Below, piece after piece: positions 24,019 to 34,400 of a stretch of DNA of 64,000 nt; position 1 is the stretch's first letter, and each line of letters opens with the position of its first letter. A program made the position numbers and the translations under genes. Origin of the DNA: Oncomelania hupensis (Eukaryota > Mollusca > Gastropoda > Littorinimorpha > Pomatiopsidae); assembly GCA_036898135.1 (NCBI GenBank), contig CM072513.1, positions 85,187,508 through 85,251,507 of the forward strand. Reading direction: 5' to 3'. The notes under the pieces were generated by a model, which saw only the letters and a list, made by a program, of their open reading frames with translations, was not told where the DNA came from and did not search any database.

Positions 24019-24487
24019 ACCAACGTTAGAGAAAATAAACTGTTCTAATACAGCGCACTTATCAGCCCAAAAGAACTGCTCGAGGCGCTGTCCAAAGTCA
24101 GGTTTGGACCAAGCTGCCGGGCGCACATTGCAGCATGCCTGTGCACTGCATAACACCAGGAACTATTCCTCAGGACACAAGATGCCTGTTAACACATTCG
24201 TTTCGTTGAATAGATTAATGTCCCCAGACACCTCAGCATATAGGGGACCTGTTAACACAATTAAATGGCCGAGTTATAAGGCACTACAGTAGAGATACAA
24301 CAGGGGGAGGGGGCTGAGGAGTGCGCGTTGGAGGGGTAAAAGAGGGGGTAAAGTGGGCATGCTGAAAGACGTCTAAAGCGCCTTTACGCAAAAGTCGACT
24401 CCACGTCCCAGATAGCAACGGCGACTTCATCATCAGGAAAAATGACAACACCTGACAACGACGACGGGTCATTGATTGCTACTTACG

Positions 24488-24585
<98 letters not shown>

Positions 24586-24590
24586 CTTTG
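24488..24590. repeat. GA microsatellite
   Basis: About 48 GA units adjoining the 3' end of the LINE fragment that follows on the minus strand. Confidence 0.95.
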
Positions 24591-24591
24591 A

Positions 24592-25342
24592 CACTTTGAG
24601 ATTTAATTGTTAAGGCCACCAGCCCATCACAATGCTAGGCATCACATACAATATAAAATAATCTTTAAATAATCTTTAAAATAAAAGGACAATATTAAAT
24701 ACATATCATTTACAAGTTTCATTAAAAAAAAAGATGTTTTGTAAAAGCATTCGCATCATATTACGCATGAAGGTAAATTTCGATAACATACAACATTGCA
24801 GTTAAAAACACATTCAGTGTAAAATTTTCTTTCTAATAGCAATTGCTTTGTAAATAAAGTACGCAACATTTCTAATAATTGTTTGATTTTGGCTGGACAT
24901 AAGCAGTACAAATCTGGATAAGCATGGCTGCTTTGTAAACTTCAGCGGAATAAGATCATCCCGAATGTCTGTGTATTTGGGACAAACCAGTAACATATGC
25001 ATTTCAGTCTCTTGAACATTTTGACAAAAAGGACAATTAACATCTATTAGACGATCCTTTCTAAATTCAACAAAGTGTGCATTCAACGGTGACATTCCAA
25101 TTCTAAACCTAATAATTGCTTTCCTTATTGCAATATTTCTAATTAAATTTAAGTATTCACCGCAAACCACTTCACGTTTGAAACAGGAATATACATAGTA
25201 AAAAAACATGGTCGTCTAGCGCAGAACTCCAATCTTGTTTAAAACAATCAACAAGTCTTTGTTTAAATCCAAAAATAAACAGTTTTACATTTCCAACACC
25301 CTGTGTTTCCCAGACAACTCCAAAACCAAACCTGTATGTTGT

Positions 25343-25345
<3 letters not shown>
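24592..25345 (-). pseudogene. LINE 3' fragment with C-terminal zinc knuckle, not RTE family
   Basis: The minus strand codes for the C-terminal region of another non-LTR ORF. YRFGFGVVWETQGVGN and LVDCFKQDWSSAL (about 25345-25205) lie in one frame. After a frameshift near 25200 comes a segment to 24814 with IIRFRIGMSPLNAHF and a CX2CX8HX4C knuckle (CPFC, H, C of VCPKY). Such knuckles end the ORF2 of several LINE clades, where they are thought to bind the element RNA. The clade is not determined. The sequence to about 24592 is probably its AT-rich 3' UTR. The 5' part is lost at a TG/GA microsatellite. Confidence 0.7.
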
Positions 25346-25377
<32 letters not shown>

Positions 25378-25570
25378 AAGAGAGAGAGAGACAGAGAGAG
25401 AGAGAGACAGAGACAGACACAGAGAGACAGAGACAGACACAGAGAGACAGAGAGAGACAGACAGAGAGAGACAGAGTGAGAGAAAAGAGAGAGAGACAGA
25501 AAGAGAGACAGAGAGAGAAAGAGAGAGAAAAGATAGAGAGACAGAAAGAGAGAGAGACAGAGGAAGACAG
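25346..25570. repeat. TG then GACA/GA microsatellite
   Basis: (TG)n at 25346-25372, then mixed GAGA/GACAGA tracts to 25566. Confidence 0.95.
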
Positions 25571-25894
25571 AGACTTATGTAATAGGCATTGTTCTTAAAT
25601 AGCTTAACCATGAACAAGCGAGTTACTTCCCTTGACTGTGAGAGTAAGCAGTTCAAACTGGTGAGCGAATGTTTAGGCTCCTATGTGAACACACGAAATT
25701 GCATGATCCTCTCCGGAACCCTCTTTGAGGCAAATCCATCGGCTCCCGACCAGAACCGTCTCATATTGACTTTCAAAGAGCGAAACCGGTTAATCAAAAT
25801 AATCAAATGCTTTCTATGTACTAACTTCCCGTCTTTCAAAGGTGATGCTTATCGGCGATCGTTTAGTGGAATTCCGATGTATTTGATTTTATTT

Positions 25895-26040
25895 ATTATT
25901 ATCATTCTTATATAGCGCTTTTTAAGCTCATGAACTGCTGAAGGCGCTGGTAAATACAGGATCTAACTCAAGTCCGAGGCGCTCACCTGCTGCCTAGGGC
26001 GTACAGTCTGACGCTCAGACGACTGAGCACAATCCAGCAA
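25895..26040 (-). mobile_element. degraded tRNA-derived SINE
   Basis: On minus, ATTGTGCTCAGTCGTCTGAGCG resembles a D arm, and GAGTTAGATCC is a weak B box. It ends GCGCTATATAAGA plus AT-rich tail, like the SINE at 20165-20335. Confidence 0.5.
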
Positions 26041-26534
26041 TGGTTCACTCTAGCAGTGACTTGTTGTCTGCTGTGTTCTTTCTCCTGTTAATAATTTGAA
26101 CGTGCCTGCTTCCAGTTGGATTTTTAAAGCAGTTATAGTCTCAAGAAAAATAGTATGAGGCACTTTTCCTTCGTTGTCAGTGCATGGGGAGTAAGAAGAC
26201 GTCACCAACCCTGTGTAATTTCAACAAAAGACATCCCTCGATGGGGTTTGCGCTCTTTATTCATGTACAGCTGTCAGGATATCTGGAGTCAGTTTAGTGT
26301 GTTCCTCATGCACCACGCTTTACTGTCGACATCTTTGGCACAAGACAGAATACAGCCTAGTCGCCAACTTTGTTCTACATACCAAGAGAGGTAACTCAAA
26401 CGAGGATTTGACCTATCGAAGGAATAGGCCATACCTATTGCACGTCCTCTATATGCGCAAAGTGTCCGGGGACCGTAATCTAGCAAACGAAACGAAACTA
26501 TTGCAAGTGCTAGTAGGTAAACCACGGGCTTGGA

Positions 26535-26818
26535 TCCTGTATGCGCGTTCAGTGTGCTTGTGTATTTATATCAGAGCAGTGTGTGAGCGTTCAGTATGTG
26601 TGTATATTTATATCAGAGCGGTGTTTGAGCGTTCAGTATGTGTGTGTATTTATATCAGAGCGGTGTGTGAGCGTTCAGTATGCGTGTGTATTTATATCAG
26701 AGCGGTGTGTGAGCGTTCAGTATGCGTGTATATTTATATTAGAGCGGTGTGTTAGCGTTCAGTATGTGTGTATATTTATCTCTGAGCGGTGTGTGAGCGT
26801 TCAGTATGTGTGTGAGGA
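26535..26818. repeat. 42-bp minisatellite, about seven units
   Basis: Units run GTTCAGTATGTGTGT, ATTTATATCAGAGCGG, TGTGTGAGC. At 42 bp (14 codons) frames stay open, giving the spurious peptide repeat ERSVCVYIYIRAVC. Confidence 0.9.
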
Positions 26819-26983
26819 GAGGGGGAGACAATCAAACCATGAAAACATGGCCAAATCATACTAGTCGGCTTTTACCCTGACAGACTGCTCAACAACAACA
26901 CTGTCAGATCTCTAAAGGCTTGGGACACGTGCGTCTGGCTAAACCAAAGCTGCAAAAAACAAACAAACAAACCCCCCCAACCC

Positions 26984-26984
<1 letters not shown>

Positions 26985-27027
<43 letters not shown>

Positions 27028-27050
27028 AAAAAGAAAAAAGAAAAAAAAAG
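26985..27050. repeat. poly-A run
   Basis: About 60 A with a few G, preceded by a C-rich stretch. It is not linked to a recognisable retrotransposed gene. Confidence 0.85.
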
Positions 27051-27079
27051 GTCATTGCCAAGATCTTTAAAATAATAGC

Positions 27080-27382
27080 GCAGAGAAGAAGAAGAAGAAG
27101 AAGAAGAAGAAGAAGAAGAAGAAGAAGAAGAAGAAGAAGAAGAAGAAGGAGGAGGAGGAGGAGGAGGAAAATGAGAAGAAGAAGGAAGAGGAGGAGGAAA
27201 AGAAGGATGTGGAAGTCGAGGAGGAGGAGGAAAAGAAGAAGAAGAAGAAGAAGAAGAAGAAGATTTTGTTGTGATAATCTTTTACTTCGTCGTCGTTTAC
27301 CCCGTCAGGAAATTTTGGGTGCTGCTTCTTCTTCTTCTTCTTCTTCTTCTTCTTCTTCTTCTTCTTCTTCTTCTTCTTCTTT
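27080..27382. repeat. AAG/AGG tract followed by inverted CTT tract
   Basis: (AAG)n and AGG at 27083-27262 face (CTT)n at 27325-27380, separated by about 60 bp, so the arms could pair into a large hairpin. Confidence 0.9.
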
Positions 27383-27875
27383 TTGTTATTGTTGTTAGTG
27401 GTGGTGATGTCGTTGTTATTGCTGAAATAAGGCAATGTGCAAATAAGCAGATGCGAGCATGTTGTTAGTCTTGGAGTCCTTCTGGAAAGGATGAAGAAGG
27501 ATTCGTCCTCAAATATCTGTTGTTGTATGTTTCTGTATTGCCTGTAGGGGGTTTTCAGCGGGCATTAATTCCTTGGTGCATGTGCCTCAGTCTTCATTTC
27601 AGACCCTTGTCCTTCGTGCTATGTCTCTGTCTCCCCCCTCCCTCCCCCCCTTCCCGCTGCTGTTTGAGTTCTGCTTTGAGTCTTTTCTTCTGCCGCGGCC
27701 CGCGGCTTGAGTCCTGTCAACATTATTGCCAATGATTCCTTGTCTTCCCTCTTTGGACACCTCAAGTACTCTGAAACCACAGGTGTACGTAGTAGTGGGG
27801 TTTTTTCTTGGACAATGTTCTCCTTTTTTCTTTTTTTTTCCCCTTCCTGGGATTCATATTGCTGGAACTTTCGTG
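27383..27875. other. no recognised gene
   Basis: Anonymous, pyrimidine-rich towards the right. Frames here run into the minisatellite and are not supported as genes. Confidence 0.6.
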
Positions 27876-27879
27876 GTTC

Positions 27880-30325
27880 TCGCTTCCCTTAGTTTGTTTC
27901 GCTTCCCTTCCCTTAGCTTGTTTTGTTTCCTTTACATTAGCTTGTTTTGCTTCCCTTACCTTAGCTTGTTTTGTTTCCTTTACATTAGCTTGTTTTGCTT
28001 CCCTTACCTTAGCTTGTTTTGTTTCCTTTACATTAGCTTGTTTTGCTTCCCTTACCTTAGCTTGTTTTGCTTCCCTTACCTTACTGTAGTTTGTTTTGCT
28101 TCCCTTCCCTTAGCTTGTTTTGCTTCCCTTACCTTACTGTAGTTTGTTTTGCTTCCCTTCCCTTAGCTTGTTTTGCTTCCCTTCCCTTAGCTTGTTTTGC
28201 TTCCCTTCCCTTAGCTTGTTTTGCTTCCCTTCCCTTCCCTTAGCTTGTTTTGCTTCCCTTCCCTTAGCTTGTTTTGCTTCCCTTCCCTTAGCTTGTTTTG
28301 CTTCCCTTCCCTTAGCTTGTTTCACTTCCCTTCCCTTAGCTTGTTTCACTTCCCTTCCCTTAGCTTGTTTCACTTCCCTTCCCTTAGCTTGTTTCACTTC
28401 CCTTCCCTTAGCTTGTTTTGCTTCCCTTCCCTTAGCTTGTTTTGCTTCCCTTCCCTTAGCTTGTTTCGCTTACCTTACCTTAGCTTGTTTCGCTTCCCTT
28501 CCCTTAGCTTGTTTCACTTCCCTTCCCTTAGCTTGTTTCGCTTCCCTTACCTTAGCTTGTTTTGCTTACCTTACCTTAGCTTGTTTCACTTCCATTCCCT
28601 TAGCTTGTTTCGCTTCCCTTCCCTTAGCTTGTTTCGCTTCCCTTACCTTAGCTTGTTTCGCTTACCTTACCTTAGCTTGTTTCGCTTCCATTCCCTTAGT
28701 TTGTTTCGCTTACCTTACCTTAGCTTGTTTCGCTTACCTTACCTTAGCTTGTTTTGCTTCCCTTCCCTTAGTTTGTTTCGCTTACCTTCCCTTAGCTTGT
28801 TTCGCTTCCCTTACCTTAGCTTGTTTCGCTTCCCTTAGTTTGTTTCGCTTACCTTCCCTTAGCTTGTTTCGCTTCCCTTACCTTAGCTTGTTTCGCTTCC
28901 CTTAGTTTGTTTCGCTTACCTTCCCTTAGCTTGTTTCGCTTCCCTTAGTTTGTTTCGCTTACCTTACCTTAGCTTGTTTCGCTTCCCTTAGCTTAGCTAG
29001 TTTCGCTTCCCTTGCCTTAGCTTGTTTCGCTTCCCTTCCCTTAGCTTGTTTCGCTTCTCTTTCCTTAGCTTGTTTCGCTTCCCTTAGCTTGTTTCGCTTC
29101 CTTTAGCTTGTTTCGCTTACCTTAGCTTGTTTCCCTTCCCTTAGCTTGTTTCCCTTCCCTTAGATTGTTTCGCTTCCCTTAGCTTGTTTCGCTTCCTTTA
29201 GCTTGTTTCGCTTACCTTAGCTTGTTTCCCTTCCCTTAGATTGTTTCGCTTCCCTTAGCTTGTTTCGCTTCCTTTAGCTAGTTTCGCTTCCCTTAGCTTG
29301 TTTCCCTTCCCTTAGCTTGTTTCCCTTCCCTTAGCTTGTTTCCCTTCCCTTAGCTTGTTTCGCTTACCTTCCCTTAGCTTGTTTCGCTTCCCTTCCCTTA
29401 GCTAGTTTCGCTTCCCTTAGCTTAGCTTGTTTCGCTTCCCTTCCCTTAGCTAGTTTCGCTTCCCTTAGCTTGTTTCGCTTCCCTTAGCTTGAATCGCTTC
29501 CCTTCCCTTAGCTTGTTTCGCTTCCCTTACCTTAGCTTGTTTTGCTTCCCTTAGCTTAGCTTGTTCCGCTTCCCTTACCTTACTGTAGATTGTTTTGCTT
29601 CCCTTCCCTTAGCTTGTTTCGCTTCCCTTCCCTTAGCTTGTTTCGCTTCCCTTCCCTTAGCTTATGGTTTCGCTTCCCTTACCTTAGCTTGTTTCACTTC
29701 CCTTCCCTTAGCTTGTTTTGCTTCCCTTGCCTTAGCTTATGGTTTCGCTTCCCTTACCTTAGCTTGTTTCGCTTCCCTTACCTTAGCTTGTTTCGCGTCC
29801 CTTCCCTTAGCTTGTTTCGCTTCCCTTCCCTTAGCTTGTTTCGCTTCCATTCCCTTAGCTTGTTTTGCTTCCCTTCCCTTAGCTTGTTTCGCTTCCATTC
29901 CCTTAGCTTGTTTTGCTTCCCTTCCCTTAGCTTGTTTTGCTTCCCTTCCCTTAGCTTGTTTTGCTTCCATTCCCTTAGCTTGTTTTGCTTCCCTTCCCTT
30001 AGCTTGTTTTGCTTCCATTCCCTTAGCTTGTTTTGCTTCCCTTCCCTTAGCTTGTTTTGCTTCCATTCCCTTAGCTTGTTTTGCTTCCCTTACCTTAGCT
30101 TGTTTTGCTTCCATTCCCTTAGCTTGTTTCACTTCCCTTCCCTTAGCTTGTTTCACTTCCATTCCCTTAGCTTGTTTCACTTCCCTTCCCTTAGCTTGTT
30201 TCACTTCCATTCCCTTAGCTTGTTTCGCTTCCCTTCCCTTAGCTTGTTTCACTTCCTTTAGCTTGTTTCACTTCCCTTACCTTGGCTTGTTTCGCTTCCC
30301 TTACCTTAGCTTGTTTCGCTTCCCA
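27880..30325. repeat. 2.4-kb minisatellite, 24-bp unit with 19-bp variants
   Basis: About 100 or more units of TTAGCTTGTTTCGCTTCCC plus TTCCC (24 bp). A 19-bp form lacking TTCCC predominates between about 28900 and 29560. Units of 24 bp keep frames open on both strands (plus-strand ACFASLPL and LFRFPSLS, minus-strand KQAKGREA), giving ORFs up to 318 codons. They break where 19-bp units occur. At about 29850-30230 CCCTTCCC and CCATTCCC units mostly alternate, forming a 48-bp higher-order dimer. Strong strand asymmetry: pyrimidine-rich on plus. Confidence 0.95.
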
Positions 30326-30469
30326 AAGCTCACGTTCCTCCATTTTCTCCCTCCCACTCCCATTCTCTCCACCCCTTCCCCTCACCTACTCTCTATGTGC
30401 ATTGCAAGTAGTATTAATCAAATGAAACCACACCTACACAACGCACTTTCTTTTCTCACTGTCGACAGA

Positions 30470-30474
30470 CAACC
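30470..30474. other. target-site duplication CAACC, left
   Basis: CAACC immediately precedes the left LTR. The same five bases follow the right LTR at 36154-36158. Five bases is the usual length for Ty3/gypsy integrases. Confidence 0.9.
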
Positions 30475-31118
30475 TGTTACACTCAGTTTGATGTTGGTGT
30501 TTTCTATCAGTATCTGATTCAGCCCCGATGCTTGAATTCCTGATAGGGTGTAACTCAGATTCGTTTATTCACACAGCCCGTCCAAACAGCATACAAGTCA
30601 CGAAGTCCACGTATGAAGTTTTCCACTTTTATTCAGCGCACATCAACAACTGCATACAATTCTCAATTCAACTCAACAACTTTCACAGCAACTTTCCAAA
30701 TCACTATCAACAACTTCACTGTCTCAACAGCGACTCGGCTCACGATTAAATAACCTCTCTCTCTTTTCTCGAAAGATTTCGAACCCAGTAGACTAAAATG
30801 ACGCATTACAACTAACCAATCGAACTAAAGATCGTCATCACTGACTTACGTCATTCACATTTTCTCTACTTCCGGGAACATTCACGACCTTCGATATCCA
30901 TCCGGAAATTTCTATCAAGAGTAAACACGCATATCCAGAAGATTCTCAAATAATATCGACTAACGCAAATTATCAACGTTATACAAAGCCTCTCCTAACA
31001 ACAATGCAAACTCAAATCAAAGGTAAATAAACACCATTATTGAATACTTTGCAAAACGAAACGATTAGATCTATCGTGCGCGCTTCCGACATATTTTCGT
31101 TCACGTTTCAACGTAACA
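30475..31118 (-). repeat. 3' LTR (left), 644 bp
   Basis: Starts TGTTAC and ends GTAACA. It reads identical to 35510-36153, and the offset is exactly 5035 at both ends. On the coding (minus) strand it is the 3' LTR. Candidate AATAAA signals on minus lie at 30564-30569 and 30628-30633. A short antisense frame of 73 codons is repeated in both LTRs and is not considered a gene. Confidence 0.95.
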
Positions 31119-31133
31119 TATAACCCCCCACTC
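31119..31133 (-). promoter_or_regulatory. polypurine tract candidate
   Basis: On minus, AGTGGGGGGTTATA abuts the 3' LTR. A G-rich tract here would prime plus-strand DNA synthesis. Confidence 0.6.
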
Positions 31134-31224
31134 AAGAAGAAATTTACCCAATTTCTTTCAACAACGTTGAAACGTAATGCACAAACAAAGTCCACAACTG
31201 AAACTAATTTAAGACTTTCTGAAT

Positions 31225-31465
31225 ACTGTAATTGCGCTCAGCTTATCTACACAGAGTCAATGGTTTCCATCTTCAAGTCTATCTGGATATTGTCAATGTT
31301 CACAGTTCATTCACACAGAGTCAAAGTTTCTCATCTGCAAGTCTTTCTGGATACTGTCAATGTTCACAGTTCATTTACCCAATCAACGTTTTTCATTTTC
31401 AAGTCTGTCATTACCAATATTCTTAGTTCGTCCACACAGTCAATGATCTTTCATCCGCAAGGAAA
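31225..31465. repeat. 62-64 bp tandem repeat, about four diverged units
   Basis: CACAGAGTCAA followed by CATCTTCAAGTCT and TGTCAATGTTCACAGTTCAT recurs with spacing of 64 then 62 bp. It spans the end of the gag-pol frame and the 3' untranslated part of the element, where RNase H would be expected. Confidence 0.8.
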
Positions 31466-34400
31466 CGTCGCCCTCGTCAGTTGCGGTTGTCATCGGCCCA
31501 GGGTCAAAGACGACGAACACGTGGGTTTTCCTGGAGTCAGTGCATCCTCCGTTGTCTCCTCCTTCCGTCGGATGTCCGACGCAGTCGACGTTGTCAGCTC
31601 CCAGGATGCACTTGCTGGGTCTCACGATCAGGTTGGCTTCTGCGGGACGGTGGAACAGCTCCCTCAAGGTCTGCAGATGCTCCTTCCGGGTCTGGGTGTG
31701 GACTTCATGTTCGACTAAAGTCGTAGAGCCAGGGACATCACTGAAGCTATGGGGAAATTCGCCCATAAGGTCCTTGAGCTTCAACTTTTGACCTTCTGTC
31801 AAGCCTGGTCCTAGCTTAACATCATCGATGCCTTCTTTGCTGTGGAAGTCTCCCAGTTCCAACAGTTCTTCGCTGTCAAAGCTGTTGTCGGTCACAGCTG
31901 CTGTGGCTGCATGCACAGTCTCTGATGGCCTTTCCACGTACAGCTTAAGGAGGTTGGCGTGGTATATCTTGGAATGCTGGCCGACCTTCACCTTGTAGTC
32001 GTTGATTCCCACCACGGTCTCCACTTCGTACGGGCCTTTCCACTGCATCAGCAACTTATTATGATCAGTAGGTAGCAGCACCAGCACTTTGTTGCCAGGC
32101 TTAAACTTCCTGTTCACAGCCCTACGATCGTAGTAGTGCTTTCCACAGTCTTGGGACTTCTTCAGGTTTTCTCTGGCTATCTCGAGAGTCTGCTCCAGCT
32201 TCTCCCGTAGCTCAAACACATACTGGTAGCTGTTCTTCACCTCTGGGGTATCTACTTCTTTCGTCCACAGTTCTTTCAGGATGTGCATCGGCCCTCTGAT
32301 GGTTCTTCCGTACAGCAGCTCGAACGGAGAAAAGCCGGTGGACTCCTGCGGTACTTCTCTGTAGGCGAAAAGTAGGGCGTTGATGTAGCGATGCCATTGT
32401 CTGGGCTGCTCGCTGCACAGTTTCTTCAGGGTGGACTTAAGCGTAGCATTGAACTTTTCGACAAGCCCGTTGCACATCGGATGGTAGGGTGTCGTAGTCA
32501 AATGCCGGATGCTCAGCAGTCTGTTGACCTCCTTCATACAGTCAGAGACGAACTGTGTCCCGAGGTCTGTCAGAATTTCTTCAGGCACTCCAAGTCTACT
32601 GAACATGTCCACCAGTGCCTCTGCTACAGTTTCAGTGTCAATCTTCTTCAGCGGCACTGCTTCTGGGTACCGAGTCGCATAGTCCACTAAAGTCAGTACC
32701 CACCGATGACCTTCTTCACTCGGAGGTCTTATTTCGCCGATTAAGTCTAAGGCCACCCTCTTGAAAGGTCGGTCGATCAGAGGCATCCTCTGCATAGGCA
32801 CTTTCGGGACCCTTCCTCGAGGTATGGTCTTCTGGCAAATGTCACACGATCGGCAGAAACGGCTGACGTCCGCATGAAGTCCTGGCCAGTAGAACACCGC
32901 CTGGATTCTGTCTGACGTCTTCTTGATACCTAGGTGACCTCCCATAATTGAGTCATGCGCTACTTCCATCACCTGGCGCCTTAGGGGTAACGGTACCAAG
33001 ACTTGACGTAGTGGTTTCCCTCCGTTGACCCTCGGGTGCTGGAAGATTCGATACAGGATCTTGGCCTTCACCTCAAAGTAGACCGTACCACTGCCTTTGG
33101 TCACGTGGTCTTGGCGGTTCCTGTACTTGTTTAAAGTACTATCAGCTTCCTGGAGCTGAATCAGCTTATCTCTGTCCACGATGGCAGCTTTAGAGTTGTC
33201 GGCGACCTTCAGTGGCGTAGACGTCTTGTCTCTCTTGGCCTGGGCCCTGGTAGTGACGGCACCGACGATCTCTGGTCGGCAGGGCTGAGCCGGAGTAACC
33301 ACATTGTCCCGTAGCAGCTCTGTAAGGTCTCCATCGGGAAATGGCAATGGATCCTCCTCCACAACTTCGACGTGTTGAGTTGAGGCAGGACTCCACTCTG
33401 GATCGGGGTCGTCGGGTCGTCTCGCGCCGTCGATATTCCCGATCATCAAATCATACAGCGGCTTCTTCAGGCAAACCGCTTCGACTTCGCCTATGTAGAA
33501 AGGGGTGTTGACATGAATCTTCGCAACTGGCGCTCTCACACATTTGCTGTCGGCCATAAGTGTCCATTTTGAATCGCCAGTGAACTGTTCTTTAGCGATT
33601 AGGTCTTCTCTGACGATGACCCCACTGCAGCCAGAGTCTCTTAAAACAGTCACTTCATGATTTCCGACGCGTCCCTTGGAAACAGGCATGTTCTGTACGG
33701 TCACAGCTGCGCTGGCGACGACGGGGATGGATTTCCCGTTGGCAAGGAGGAGTTGGCCATCAGTCATGCACTCTTGCACGTCCGCAGGGGTAGCTGTGCG
33801 CTCGGTCTCACTCGGAAGAATGACGCTCCCGCCGCACACTTGATGGTCAGATCTACTGGTTTGCCGTTGATTGGAGAACCGCCTCTGCCGGTTGCCCGCC
33901 GCTGAATTGTCCGTACTGCTCCGCTGTCCGCTACTTTTGTTTTGAGGACAGTTAGCCGCTCTGTGGTCTGTAGCGTTGCAGGTGAAACAGCCCCTTGAAT
34001 GCCCTTCTCTGGGAGGAGGCGTGGAGTCCGTCTGTCTCTGGCTCGTCTGGCTCCCATGGATCTGGTTCCCATGGTTTCCAGTCTTCTGAAAATGTTTCGT
34101 CGCGCTGGGTGGCCCCAGGGTTTTCCCATGAGCGATGAGATATCTTTCAGCAGCCTCAGTCACATCTTTAAGCGTCTGCAGCTTTTGTTCTTCTAAGTAG
34201 GTCGCTAGGTCCTTGTGACAGGCATTGAGAAATTGTTCCTTCACGATCAGGTCATGGAGACTGTTGTAAGACTTCGTTTCGCCTGATAACTCCACCCACT
34301 TGTGTAGATATGACGACAGGCGCTCCACAAACTGCTTTGGCGTCTCGCCTGACTTAGGCCGGCATTCACGGAAGCGTTTACGGTAGCCCTTCTCTGTAAA

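Noticed and set aside
27808..30517. Long plus-strand frames (up to 318 codons) of CFASLPLA-type repeats
   Set aside because: A 24-bp unit is a multiple of three, so frames stay open by length alone. They break at 19-bp units, and complementary minus-strand frames are also open.
30528..30749. 73-codon plus frame repeated identically at 35563-35784
   Set aside because: It lies antisense inside both LTRs. The identity reflects LTR duplication, not a conserved gene.
31167..31718. 183-codon plus-strand frame overlapping the polyprotein
   Set aside because: Antisense shadow of the gag-pol frame and the 62-64 bp repeats.
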